The notes: generated by a model from the letters alone, not told the origin. A stretch of 40,261 nt of DNA from an uncultured Holophagaceae bacterium (GCA_903839205.1 CAIMBM010000212.1:1-40261); one strand, 5' to 3'; shown: positions 1 through 7,829, numbered from the stretch's first letter. Numbers and translations: made by a program.

Positions 1-1
1 G

Positions 2-808
2 GACCATCCGCTGCAGGCCTGGCGCGACACCCTCGAGGAGTTGGGGGTGATGGGCCTCGTGCGCGAGCCCAGGCCGACGGTCCTGGCCCCCACCCCGCCG
101 GTGGGCGCCCCCCCGGCCCCGCGTGGGACTCCCCCAGGACCTGCGCCAAAGTCAGCCATCAGGCCTGTTGCCAACTTCGTGCCCCCTTCGGACCCCAGGG
201 GCTGTCCGCCCCGCGAAGGGGTGGCCGCAGCCGGCAACCTCCCCGATCTCCAGCAGGTCATCCAGGGCTGCCTGGCCTGCCCCCTGGGAGCGGGCCGCAT
301 GAGGTTCGTCTTCGGCGAAGGGCACCCCCAGGCCAGGCTCATGTTCGTGGGAGAGGGCCCAGGCCGGGACGAAGACCTGCAGGGGCGTCCCTTCGTGGGC
401 AAGGCCGGCGAGCTTCTGGATCGGATGATCGGGGCCATCGGCATGACGCGGGAAGAAACCTACATCACGAATGTGGTGAAGTGCCGCCCGCCGGACAACC
501 GCACCCCCACGGCCGAGGAAGCCCGCGCCTGCCTTGGGTACCTGCACCGCCAGATCGAGCTGATCCGCCCGGCCGTCATCGTCACCCTCGGCGCCACGCC
601 CCTTCGCGAACTGGTGGGGGTCTCCGAGGGCATCACCAGGGTCCGGGGCCAGTGGCGTCGGCTGCGGGTCGGCGACCGGGAGATCCCGGTGATGCCCACC
701 TTCCACCCGGCCTACGTGCTGCGCCAGTACACCCAGGAGGTCCGTCGCGCGGTGTGGGAAGACCTCCGCGCGGCCAAGGAATGGATCGACCGCCCCGCCG
801 ACAGCTGA
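2..808 (+). CDS. Uracil-DNA glycosylase, family 4 (4Fe-4S), 5' end cut by window edge
   Basis: Removes uracil from DNA as the first step of base excision repair. The frame is open to the left edge (DHPLQAWRDTLEELGVMGLV before the first in-frame TTG at 41), and such an N-terminal helix is usual in this family, so the true start lies outside the window. After a proline/alanine-rich linker the catalytic domain shows the family-4 hallmarks: CLAC and a later Cys pair spaced by 15 residues (CRPPDNRTP...ARAC), which together bind a 4Fe-4S cluster; the active-site motif GEGPGRDED; and the C-terminal HPAYVLR motif. The gene stands alone, 58 bases before the next one on the same strand. The long low-complexity Pro linker is unusual but does not break the frame. 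Confidence 0.9.
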   Translation, partial: DHPLQAWRDTLEELGVMGLVREPRPTVLAPTPPVGAPPAPRGTPPGPAPKSAIRPVANFVPPSDPRGCPPREGVAAAGNLPDLQQVIQGCLACPLGAGRMRFVFGEGHPQARLMFVGEGPGRDEDLQGRPFVGKAGELLDRMIGAIGMTREETYITNVVKCRPPDNRTPTAEEARACLGYLHRQIELIRPAVIVTLGATPLRELVGVSEGITRVRGQWRRLRVGDREIPVMPTFHPAYVLRQYTQEVRRAVWEDLRAAKEWIDRPADS

Positions 809-866
809 GAGCCGGGAGCCTGCGGCCCACCTGTGTCATGCTAGGCGCAGGATCAGAGGGCTGCCC

Positions 867-2231
867 ATGCGTCTCGTCAATGTGTTCTTCATCGTCTTGC
901 TGCTGTTGGTTCTCATGGTGCTGGGCAACCTGTACCTCACCAACCACGACCTGCTGGTCCAGGAAGTCAACCTGTTCGGCGAAAGCATCAAGCTGCAGAG
1001 CGTCATCCTCATCACCTTCCTGCTGGGCTTCCTCCTGAACGTCCTCTACACGGGCATCATGGAAATCATCCGGCTGGTGCGGGGGCTGAACGATTCCGCC
1101 GACACTCGGCTGGTGAAGCGCATCTCCGAGCGGATGCAGGAAGCCCGGGACCTGATGGCCCATGGTCTTCCCCGCGAGGCGAAGGAGATCCTCGCGGGCA
1201 TCCTCGAGCAGCGCCGGGAGCACATTCCCGCGCGTCTCCTGATGGGCGAGATCCTCCTCAAGACCGGGAGCGCCGATGAGGCCGTGAAGCTGTTCAAGGC
1301 CCTGTGCGAGGACGAGCACGAACAGGTGGAGGCCCACTACCAGCTGGCCGAAGCCCTGGTGGCAGTCCGGAATTCCGATGCGGCCTTGGCTGTCCTTAAG
1401 AAACTGGCCGCCGACCAGCCCAAGAAGGCCCTTCGCGCCTGGCGCCGCCTGCGGGCCATGCACATGGAGGGGCAGCGGTGGGAAGAGGCCCTCGAGGCCC
1501 ACAAGAAGCTCACCACCCTCTTCGCCTCCGAGCTCACGCCGGGTGAAAGGGCCCAGGGCTCGGCCCTGGCCTACCAGGTGGGCATGACCAAGGTGGAAGC
1601 GGACCAGTTCAAGGATGCGGCCCAGGTCTTCCAGCAGGTCATCAAGGAAGAACCCGACTTCGTGCCGGCCTACCTCAGCCTGGGCCGCTGCATGATCCTC
1701 CAGGATCAGGAGGCCCAGGGCCTCGAGATTCTCCTGGAGGGCTTCCGCAAGACCGGCGAGGGCACATTCCTCCAGGAGATCGAGGACTACTTCATCCAGC
1801 TGGGGCGGCCGGAGGATGGGCTGGCCCTCATGCGGCGCGTGGCGGCCACTTCCAGGCATGCCACCACCGCCAAGTTCTTCCTGGGCAAGATGCTCTACCG
1901 CCTGGAGATTCTCGACGAAGCCCTGGAGCTCTTCCAGGAGGTGCGCAGCCAGGTGGTCTACAGCCCCATCCTGTTCTTCTTCATGGCCAAGATCCACAGC
2001 CGTCGGGCCAGGCTGGACGCGGCCCTCAACGAGTACCGCCAGCTGCTCCGCAACCTGGGCATCCTGAAACTGCGCTACGAGTGCGCCGTCTGCGGGCATC
2101 GCACCCAGGACTACAGCGACCGCTGCGACAGCTGCGGCAGCTGGAACAGCGGCCATTTCATGTTCAAGGAAAGCGACCTGCCCGAAGGCCCCGTCCGCGC
2201 CGAGAGCGGGTCCTGGATGGCGATGCTCTGA
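867..2231 (+). CDS. LapA-LapB fusion: two-helix membrane domain, TPR array and rubredoxin-type zinc ribbon
   Basis: Protein of 454 residues. Residues 5-24 and 43-62 are two hydrophobic helices separated by a short NHDLLVQEVNLFG loop, the layout of LapA (YciS, DUF1049). A long run of TPR-like helix pairs follows (about 90-400), and the C-terminus has a CxxC...CxxC zinc ribbon (Cys406, 409, 420, 423; CAVCGHRTQ and CDSCGSW), exactly as in LapB (YciM). In enterobacteria LapB works with FtsH to control LpxC and so lipopolysaccharide amount, and lapA and lapB are separate adjacent genes. Here they appear to be one polypeptide, so a role in envelope/LPS homeostasis at the inner membrane is inferred. 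ATG start with AGAGGG six bases upstream. A large inverted repeat begins at its last codons. Confidence 0.8.
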   Translation: MRLVNVFFIVLLLLVLMVLGNLYLTNHDLLVQEVNLFGESIKLQSVILITFLLGFLLNVLYTGIMEIIRLVRGLNDSADTRLVKRISERMQEARDLMAHGLPREAKEILAGILEQRREHIPARLLMGEILLKTGSADEAVKLFKALCEDEHEQVEAHYQLAEALVAVRNSDAALAVLKKLAADQPKKALRAWRRLRAMHMEGQRWEEALEAHKKLTTLFASELTPGERAQGSALAYQVGMTKVEADQFKDAAQVFQQVIKEEPDFVPAYLSLGRCMILQDQEAQGLEILLEGFRKTGEGTFLQEIEDYFIQLGRPEDGLALMRRVAATSRHATTAKFFLGKMLYRLEILDEALELFQEVRSQVVYSPILFFFMAKIHSRRARLDAALNEYRQLLRNLGILKLRYECAVCGHRTQDYSDRCDSCGSWNSGHFMFKESDLPEGPVRAESGSWMAML

Positions 2232-2287
2232 CGGGTCGCACCTGGAGCTGCCGTGCAGCGTCAAGTGCGACCCGTCGAGCAGAGCAT
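2223..2287. repeat. 65-bp interrupted inverted repeat over the lapAB stop codon
   Basis: Left arm ATGCTCT (2223-2229) plus GACGGGTCGCAC (2230-2241); right arm GTGCGACCCGTC (2265-2276), four unpaired bases, AGAGCAT (2281-2287). That is 12 + 7 perfect pairs with a 23-base loop. It contains the TGA stop of the preceding gene. No T-run follows, so a classical intrinsic terminator is uncertain; it may be a terminator, an mRNA-stabilising stem or a small mobile palindrome. Confidence 0.7.
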
Positions 2288-2459
2288 AGCAACCAGGTCG
2301 GCCTCAGCCCCCCTCGAAGCCCCACCGCCTCCCGGGCTGCGTTCTCAACCAGGGCGCCAAGGGGCGGGCAGGACCATGAAGCCGGCCTTCGGCCTGATCG
2401 CTGAAAGGCCCTTGACCCCAGGAGGCCCGCCTTTAAACTTCATCCCATGAGGTGCTAGT

Positions 2460-3005
2460 TTGAAGTCATCCATGTACGGGGCCGGCGCCGAGTATGCCCT
2501 GCATTCGCTGCTCATCCTCGCGACTCGGCCAGAGCCGGTCAGCGTGCGAGACCTGGCCACCTACCAGCAGATCCCCGAGCGGTTCCTCGCGAAGATCTTC
2601 ACCCGGCTGAAGAAGGCCAAGATCGTGAAGGGCCTCGAAGGCATTTCCGGCGGGTTCGCCTTGGCGCGCCCGGCTGGGCAGATCCCGGTGATGGACATCT
2701 TGGCGGCGGTGGACCCGGACCGGACCCTGTTCGCCTGTGCCGAGATCCGAGACCACTGCGCGCTGTTCGAAGGACCCGCGCCCGGGTGGGCCACCGCGGG
2801 AACCTGCCGAATCCATGCCTTCATGCTCGACGCCGAGCGGGTCCTCCAGGCCTTCCTCGCCTCGAGAACCCTTGCCGACCTGGTCTGCGAATTCGAGCAC
2901 AAGGCTCCGAAGCGGTTCGTCAAAGAGACGGGAACCTGGTTCCAACAGCGCAAAGCGGCTCGGAGCCGGAAGGCCTCGCCCCAGCTGGATCTCCCCAATC
3001 CTTGA
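2460..3005 (+). CDS. Rrf2-family transcriptional regulator
   Basis: 181-residue winged-helix regulator of the Rrf2/IscR/NsrR family. The N-terminus (YGAGAEYALHSLLILA) and the recognition region (IPERFLAKIFTRLKKAKIV, then GISGGFALARP) match the family DNA-binding domain. Three cysteines in the usual region (CAEIRDHC and later GTC) suggest an Fe-S cluster that senses redox state or nitric oxide, though the exact ligands cannot be confirmed. I chose the TTG at 2460 because GAGGTG lies five bases upstream; ATG at 2472 is the alternative. It heads a likely operon with an FMN-binding protein (29-base gap) and a tiny HTH protein, so it probably controls that unit and itself. Confidence 0.85.
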   Translation: MKSSMYGAGAEYALHSLLILATRPEPVSVRDLATYQQIPERFLAKIFTRLKKAKIVKGLEGISGGFALARPAGQIPVMDILAAVDPDRTLFACAEIRDHCALFEGPAPGWATAGTCRIHAFMLDAERVLQAFLASRTLADLVCEFEHKAPKRFVKETGTWFQQRKAARSRKASPQLDLPNP

Positions 3006-3034
3006 TTCGAAATCACCCCCTGCCTGGAGGCCCC

Positions 3035-3409
3035 GTGGCCATACCCGAGACCCTGCTGGAAGTGCTGAAGCAGGATGGCGTGGTCGCCATCGCGACTCTT
3101 GGCCAGGACGGACCCCATATGGTCAACACCTGGAACAGCTACCTCCACCTCACGGAGGATGGGCGAATCCTGATCCCGGCGGGCTACATGCAGCGCACGG
3201 AAGCCAATGTCTGTGTCAACGACCAGGTGCTCCTCACCCTCGGGAGCGCCAAGGTGGCCGGCCGGCACGGAGCCGGCACGGGCTTCCTGATCAAGGGCAG
3301 GGCCGCCTTCTTGACCGCTGGGCCGGACTTCGAGGTGCTCAAGTCGAGGTTCGCCTGGGTGAGGGCCACCCTGGCCATCACCCCGGAATCCATCGAGCAG
3401 ACGCTCTAG
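3035..3409 (+). CDS. FMN-binding split-barrel protein (Desulfovibrio FMN-bp type)
   Basis: 124-residue protein of the pyridoxamine 5'-phosphate oxidase-like split beta-barrel fold. The sequence (VVAIATLGQDGPHMVNTWNS, TEANV, then VAGRHGAGTGFLIKG, ending SIEQTL) closely recalls the small FMN-binding protein of Desulfovibrio vulgaris Miyazaki, a dimeric flavoprotein thought to take part in electron transfer. Start chosen as GTG 3035, with GGAGG four bases upstream; this gives the usual length of about 122, whereas a longer in-frame extension overlaps the Rrf2 gene and has no ribosome site. It is flanked in the same orientation by the Rrf2 regulator and a 59-residue HTH protein, suggesting redox-controlled expression. 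Confidence 0.85.
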   Translation: MAIPETLLEVLKQDGVVAIATLGQDGPHMVNTWNSYLHLTEDGRILIPAGYMQRTEANVCVNDQVLLTLGSAKVAGRHGAGTGFLIKGRAAFLTAGPDFEVLKSRFAWVRATLAITPESIEQTL

Positions 3410-3440
3410 ACTCGTTCTATTCATCCCCCTGGGAGACCCC

Positions 3441-3620
3441 GTGCCCACCGAAGCTCCAGCCCTCATCACCGCCAGCGCCCTGGCCAAAGACCTGGGCGTC
3501 TCCGATGCCAGGGTCAAAAAGGCCATCAAGGACCTGGAACTTGCACCGGCCGCCAAGAAGGGCTGCTGCTCCTTCTATGACAGTGAGGCGATCTTGAAGC
3601 TCAAGGCTTTCTTAAAATAG
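3441..3620 (+). CDS. Small helix-turn-helix protein, 59 residues
   Basis: A short reading frame with GTG start and GGGAG five bases upstream. The product (starts MPTEAPALITASALAKDLG) contains a predicted helix-turn-helix: ITASALAKDLGVSDARVKKA, then an AAKKGCCSFY segment and a C-terminal helix (DSEAILKLKAF), similar in layout to the MerR/excisionase-type DNA-binding wing. It lies 31 bases after the FMN-binding gene in the same direction and is followed by a strong terminator, so it appears to close a three-gene operon. No exact family is recognised; a DNA- or RNA-binding role is inference. Confidence 0.65.
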   Translation: MPTEAPALITASALAKDLGVSDARVKKAIKDLELAPAAKKGCCSFYDSEAILKLKAFLK

Positions 3621-3671
3621 CCACGAGGCTCTCAGCCCAGACTGGATCGCCCAGCCTCGGCCCCACAAATC

Positions 3672-3707
3672 ACAGGGGGTGCCCCCCGACACCCCCTGTT
3701 TCATCTT
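3672..3707 (+). terminator. Intrinsic terminator after the Rrf2/FMN-bp/HTH operon
   Basis: Perfect 10-bp stem ACAGGGGGTG (3672-3681) / CACCCCCTGT (3690-3699) with an 8-base loop, followed by TTTCATCTT on the plus strand. It lies between convergent genes and could also stop the minus-strand gene ending at 3750. Confidence 0.85.
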
Positions 3708-3749
3708 AACCAACCGTCTTGCCAACCAATGCAAGCGATTCGCCAGGTC

Positions 3750-4235
3750 CTAGGCAATGGCCTGTCGAATATCGAACAGGAGGCGCTTCAGCTCCAGCTC
3801 CGAAAGCTGGAGGGGCACCTGCTGCTTGACTTCCTCCTTCCGGTAGAAGGCAATGCGCTTCACCACGATCTTGTTCTTGCCGATGCTGATCTCGTTGAAC
3901 TGGATCTGGGTGTCGTCCTTGTAGGGCGGCAGGCTGCGGAGCTGGATGTACATTCCCCGCCGATCATGATCCACGATCTCCAGGCGCTCCTTCAGGTAGT
4001 TCACCTGCTCGGAAAGTTTTTCCGCCTTGGTCTTCAGCTTGGCGAAGCTGAGCTTCTTCGGAATATGGCGCTCCAGGACCATCTCGCCCAGCTGGACCCC
4101 GTCTTCGGCCCGGCGCAGGAAGCCATCCAGGGTCCCATCCAGTTCCAGGTCCGTCTGGTGGAAGGTTTCGAATCCCTGGAATTCGCCAGGAAGCACAGAG
4201 TCGTCGTAGCGCTTGGCCTTGCGGGACAGCTTCAC
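3750..4235 (-). CDS. Hypothetical protein, 161 residues, basic with a central coiled coil
   Basis: No family recognised. GTG start at 4235 with GAGGTG four bases upstream. The product is rich in Lys, Leu and Glu with no signal peptide or membrane segment. The N-terminus (MKLSRKAKRYDDSVLPGEF) is basic; residues about 60-90 are strongly helical with heptad-like spacing (KLKTKAEKLSEQVNYLKERL); the C-terminal third looks like mixed beta strands (QIQFNEISIGKNKIVVKRI) followed by a helix. Codon use matches its neighbours. It lies 186 bases downstream of the YhaM-like gene, and that gap carries a tandem palindromic element, so it may be transcribed on its own under a dedicated regulator. Confidence 0.65.
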   Translation of the reverse strand: MKLSRKAKRYDDSVLPGEFQGFETFHQTDLELDGTLDGFLRRAEDGVQLGEMVLERHIPKKLSFAKLKTKAEKLSEQVNYLKERLEIVDHDRRGMYIQLRSLPPYKDDTQIQFNEISIGKNKIVVKRIAFYRKEEVKQQVPLQLSELELKRLLFDIRQAIA

Positions 4236-4388
4236 GGAACACCTCAGCAGGTCTGATTTCCTTAGAGCCAGACCCGTGCCAGGAATTTTCTACCGCGACA
4301 GATTGGGCACGCTCCTTGAGTTGCCAGCACTTCCTTACGGGTCTTGCCCAGCGGTACCTGCCCAGGGGAGGGCAGACGGCACCAATTA

Positions 4389-4434
4389 TGTCCAGTTATG
4401 GACAGGCAAGAACAGTACTGTTCAGTTTTGGACA
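4389..4434. promoter_or_regulatory. Tandem operator-like element: two 16-bp palindromes flanking a third palindrome
   Basis: TGTCCAGTTATGGACA (4389-4404; perfect TGTCCA/TGGACA arms) recurs as TGTTCAGTTTTGGACA (4419-4434) exactly 30 bp downstream, near three helical turns. Overlapping the start of the second is the perfect palindrome AACAGTACTGTT (4411-4422). It lies upstream of the minus-strand 161-residue gene and touches the stop codon of the HD-domain gene. The layout is that of a cooperative dimer-dimer binding site; the cognate regulator is not identifiable here. Confidence 0.55.
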
Positions 4435-5420
4435 GATGGTCCTTCTTCCTCGAGACTCGGCCATCGCTTCCGGTAGATCATGCGGTCCAGGGCCCGGCTG
4501 AAGGGGCTCCAGGAGGTGCCCGAGGCCTCGTCCTGCAGGGCCCGGAACATGGCCTCCAGCTTTCCGTCGAGGTCGTCGAGGTAGTGGACCAGCAGGGCCT
4601 CCGGCGTCTTCGGCAGCACCGGCGAGCCGAACTCCAGGCGCCCGTGGTGACTCAAGACGATGTGCAGGATCTGCAGCCGCAGCTCCTCGGGAAAGTCGGG
4701 GATCCTGCCCATCGCCTGGCTGATCCATTGGGCTTCCAGGGCGATGTGGCCCAGCAGGTTCCCCGCATCGGTATAGCCGAAACTGCGCTGGTAGCTCAAT
4801 TCGGCCGTCTTGCCCACGTCGTGGAGGAATACCCCCGCCAGGACCAGGTCGCGGTTGAGGTCCCGGTAATGGGCGCAGGCCCGCTCCGCCATGCCCATCA
4901 CGGACAGGGTATGTTCCAGCAGTCCGCCGAGATGGGCGTGATGCATGGACTTGGCCGCAGGAGCCTGGGCGAAGGCCGCGCGCAGAGCCCCGTCCGACAC
5001 GAAGAGATCCCTGAGGAGCCGGCGGATCCAGGGATCCTTCACGGAGCCGATGAACGCGTCCAACTCGGCCAGCATCTCCGGCACCGGGCGGGCACTCACG
5101 GGGAAGAACGCGGAGAAATCGTCGATCTCCCCATCCGCGGCGAACCGCACCTTGTCCAGCCTGAGTTGGAGACGCCCGTTGTAGCTCGTCACGGCGCCCT
5201 TCAGGCGCACGAAGACATCGGCCCGGATGGCCTCCAGGTCGCCCTCGATGGCCCGCAGGTCCCAGAGGAAGGCCTTCAGGTCGCCGGAGGCATCCGACAG
5301 CTTCAGTTCCAGGTATTCGCTCCCCTTGGTGCTGATCTTGTAGGCCGCCTCCTGGGCCAGGAGGAAGCCCTGGAAGGATTCGCCCTCCTTCAGGTTCCGG
5401 ATGAGGGGCTGGTCGGGCAT
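4422..5420 (-). CDS. YhaM-like 3'-5' exoribonuclease: OB-fold plus HD domain
   Basis: 332 residues. The N-terminal half is an OB-fold nucleic-acid-binding domain (LIRNLKEGESFQGFLLAQEA ... SYNGRLQLRLDKVRF) and the C-terminal half an HD phosphohydrolase domain: HHAHLGGLLEHTLSV, FLHDVGKTAEL and LSHHGRLEFGSPVLPKTPEA supply the metal-binding His/Asp residues. This order and spacing match YhaM/CBF1 of Firmicutes, a 3'-5' exoribonuclease that degrades short RNA and DNA. ATG start with GGAG five bases upstream. It is the last gene of a minus-strand series with the S4 protein and two prolyl isomerases, with a 50-base gap before it. Confidence 0.85.
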   Translation of the reverse strand: MPDQPLIRNLKEGESFQGFLLAQEAAYKISTKGSEYLELKLSDASGDLKAFLWDLRAIEGDLEAIRADVFVRLKGAVTSYNGRLQLRLDKVRFAADGEIDDFSAFFPVSARPVPEMLAELDAFIGSVKDPWIRRLLRDLFVSDGALRAAFAQAPAAKSMHHAHLGGLLEHTLSVMGMAERACAHYRDLNRDLVLAGVFLHDVGKTAELSYQRSFGYTDAGNLLGHIALEAQWISQAMGRIPDFPEELRLQILHIVLSHHGRLEFGSPVLPKTPEALLVHYLDDLDGKLEAMFRALQDEASGTSWSPFSRALDRMIYRKRWPSLEEEGPSVQN

Positions 5421-5470
5421 CGGGACTCCAGGTGCCGACAGAACGAACCTGTCGAGACGACATCGGTGAT

Positions 5471-5794
5471 CTAGTGGTTGCGGGGGACCTTCGGGGGCGG
5501 GGCGAAGGGATCCTCGTCCCCGTAGGCGAATTCCATGGGAATCCGCTTATCCTCCAACACCTCGAAGAGGGCCCACTGGTCCGCCTTCTTCACGTTGCCT
5601 TCGGGCAGGGCCAGCACACGGACCTTCAGGACCCGGTTGTAGAGCGGGAACTCCAGCTCGTCATCGGCCCTCACATCCTGGCTGGCCTTTCGCGGGACGC
5701 CGTTCACCCTCACCATCCCCTCGTCGCAAAGCTGGTTCGCCAGCTCCCGCCGCTTGATGAGCAGGCTCTTCTTGAGAAACGCGTCGAGCCTCAA
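5471..5794 (-). CDS. S4-domain RNA-binding protein (RqcP/Hsp15-like)
   Basis: 107 residues. Begins directly with an S4 fold (MRLDAFLKKSLLIKRRELAN, then GMVRVNGVPRKASQDVRADD), the small RNA-binding domain seen in Hsp15 and RqcP, which bind stalled 50S ribosomal subunits, and in ribosomal protein S4. The remaining 45 residues are a beta-rich tail ending in a Pro-rich segment. The start is TTG at 5794, four bases after the stop of the upstream prolyl isomerase, with AAGGGG upstream; no in-frame ATG or GTG is available. Tight spacing indicates cotranscription and probably translational coupling. Exact ribosomal role is inference. Confidence 0.75.
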   Translation of the reverse strand: MRLDAFLKKSLLIKRRELANQLCDEGMVRVNGVPRKASQDVRADDELEFPLYNRVLKVRVLALPEGNVKKADQWALFEVLEDKRIPMEFAYGDEDPFAPPPKVPRNH

Positions 5795-5798
5795 TGCA

Positions 5799-6792
5799 TC
5801 ACCCCTTCAGGATCTGATCCTTGGGTACCAGATAGCGGATGTTGGCACGCATCCGAAGATTGGCCAGATACTGTTCGATGGCGTTCTGGGCCTTTGGTTC
5901 CTGGAGCTTTTCCAGGATCTTCGCCTTGACCTCCGCGAAGGGCTTCATGGGGGCATCTTCGATCGCCATGAGCTGGACCAGATAGAAGTCCTTGTCCGTC
6001 TCGATGGGTGCGGATACCTGGTCGGGCCTGAGGTGGACGGCCGCCTCCTCGATGCTGGCGCGCAGGAGGCCCTTGCTCATCCAGCCCAGGTCGCCACCCC
6101 GTGGCCTTGCTGGGGCTGGTGGAGTAGAGGCGGGCCAGCTCCTCGAAGGACTTGCCGCCCTTCAGCTCGGACTGGATGGTCTCCAGCCGCTTCCCGGCCT
6201 CGGCCCGATCCTCGGCCGTGGCGCCCTTGGCGATCACCAGTTCGCGGATGCGGAACCGGCTGGGCAGACGGTACTCTTCCTTGTGGTCCTCGTAGTACGC
6301 CCGCAGCTCGTTGTCCTCGACGGCCACCTTGGAGAACACTTCCCGCTGCAGCACGAACTGCTGGATGGCCTGCTGCTTCTGGCGTTTCATGAACTCCGTG
6401 AGACCGATGCCCAGGCTGCCCTTGAGGGCGCGCTCCAGGTCCGCATCCGTGGCGAAGTTGTTCTCCTTCTTGATGCCGTCGATGCTGGCGCGGACGTACT
6501 CATCGGTGACCGGGGAGCCCAGCTCGTCGCCCTTGTCCTCCAGGAGGAAGGCATCCACGAGGCCCTGCAGGGTCTTCTCGCGGGCATCCTTCAGCTTCTC
6601 GTCCAGCTCCTTCCCGGAGAACTGCCGGTAGAGCGCCGCATGCTGCTGCTCCACAGCCTGGTTGAGGCCCCGCCGCGTGATGATGTGCTTATTGACCACG
6701 ACGAGGATCTCCTCGCGCACATCGGGCTTGGAATCGGCCAGCAGGGCCGGAGCAAGGAGCAGAACGGCCAGGGCTGGCGCGACCAACCTCAC
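5799..6792 (-). pseudogene. SurA-like parvulin prolyl isomerase with a single-base frameshift
   Basis: Periplasmic peptidyl-prolyl isomerase/chaperone. The first frame (from GTG 6792) gives a signal peptide (MRLVAPALAVLLLAPALLA), a SurA-type N-terminal helical region (VNKHIITRRGLNQAV) and the start of a parvulin domain. At about 6094-6100 the expected GGDLGW motif is broken; the reading continues in another frame as LGWMSKGLLRASIEEAAVHL to a natural end at 5799. Removing one base (for example the A at 6096) restores the motif and one protein of about 330 residues. The first frame alone would run into nonsense past the end of the second. It overlaps the upstream isomerase by GTGA. Either a sequencing error or a recent inactivation; the rest is well conserved, so an error is plausible. 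Confidence 0.8.
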
Positions 6793-7829
6793 TCGGCACC
6801 TCCCTTGGTCGCTGCGGGGGCCTTCGGAGATTCAGGGCTCTTGGGCGTCTCAGGGGCCTTCGGGGCTTCCGGTGGCTTGGCGGGCCCGTGGGCCTCCGGA
6901 GCCGGGGCGGGCTTGATCAGCTCGAAGGGGATCTCCTTGCGGAGACCGTCCATCAGCTCGTTCCACACGAGGCCCTGGCGTTCCTGCTGGGCCAGCTTCT
7001 CGGCCTGCTCCTTGGCCTCCCCGAAGGGGACCTCGCGGGCGGGCTTGCGGCCCTCCACCCTGATCAGGTGGTAGCCGTAAGTGGTCTTCACGGGGGCGCC
7101 CACCTTGCCCACGGGCTGGGTGCGGGCCGCGGCGCCGAACTCGGGGACCCAGTGGGTGGGATCGGCGTCGGCGTAGAGGCCGCCGTTGTCCTTGCTGCCC
7201 GGATCATCGCTGTATTTCTTCACCAGGGCCTCGAACTTGGCCCCCTTCTTGATCTCGGCCTGGATCTTCTCGATGCGGGCCCGGGCCTCGGCGTCACTCC
7301 GGCCCTCCTTGCCCTTGCCCTCCTTTACGGTCACGAGGATGTGCCGCACGGACACCAGGTCCGGCTGCTTGAAACGGTCCGGGTGCCTTTCGTAGTAGGC
7401 CTTCACCGCGGCCTCGTCCACTTCCAGCTTCTTCTGGAGGCCCGGGCCTTCCTTCTCCAGGTACTCCCGGGCCAGCAGGTCATCCTTGGCGCGATCGAGG
7501 GCACGGAGGAACCCGGGCGACTTGTCCAGGCCCATCTTCATGGCCTTCACCGACAGCAGCTTGCTCTCGGCCATGCGCTTGACGAATTCCTCCTTGCCGC
7601 CCTGGACCATGAGGAGCTGCATCTGCTCCTGCTGCCCAAGCAGCTGGAAGGCCGCCCGGAAGTCGGCCTCGGTGACGACCTCGCCGCCGACCTTGGCGAG
7701 CACGATCTCCTCAGGCTTGGGAGCGGGGGCGGCAACGGGGGCCGGCGTGGGGGCAGGGACCGGCGCCTTGGGCGGTTCCTGGGCGACGACACCGAGGGCG
7801 ATGAGGGTGATCAGAGAGGCACGGAGCAT
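6789..7829 (-). CDS. Exported parvulin-type peptidyl-prolyl cis-trans isomerase
   Basis: 346 residues. Signal peptide MLRASLITLIALGVVAQ, then a Pro/Ala linker, an N-terminal SurA/PrsA-like helical region (about 40-150), and a parvulin domain from SVRHILVTVKEG through KYSDDPGSKDNGGLYAD to TTYGYHLIRVEG. The C-terminus is a low-complexity Pro/Lys/Glu tail. It should assist folding of exported or outer-membrane proteins. It is the first gene of the minus-strand operon: its stop overlaps the start of the second, frameshifted isomerase (GTGA). The domain order differs from E. coli SurA, which has two parvulin domains; only one is seen here. Confidence 0.88.
   Translation of the reverse strand: MLRASLITLIALGVVAQEPPKAPVPAPTPAPVAAPAPKPEEIVLAKVGGEVVTEADFRAAFQLLGQQEQMQLLMVQGGKEEFVKRMAESKLLSVKAMKMGLDKSPGFLRALDRAKDDLLAREYLEKEGPGLQKKLEVDEAAVKAYYERHPDRFKQPDLVSVRHILVTVKEGKGKEGRSDAEARARIEKIQAEIKKGAKFEALVKKYSDDPGSKDNGGLYADADPTHWVPEFGAAARTQPVGKVGAPVKTTYGYHLIRVEGRKPAREVPFGEAKEQAEKLAQQERQGLVWNELMDGLRKEIPFELIKPAPAPEAHGPAKPPEAPKAPETPKSPESPKAPAATKGGAE

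Noticed and set aside
4358..4376. CTGCCC...GGGCAG stem as a terminator of the HD-domain gene
   Set aside because: Only six pairs and no T-run on the minus strand; not distinguishable from background in GC-rich DNA.
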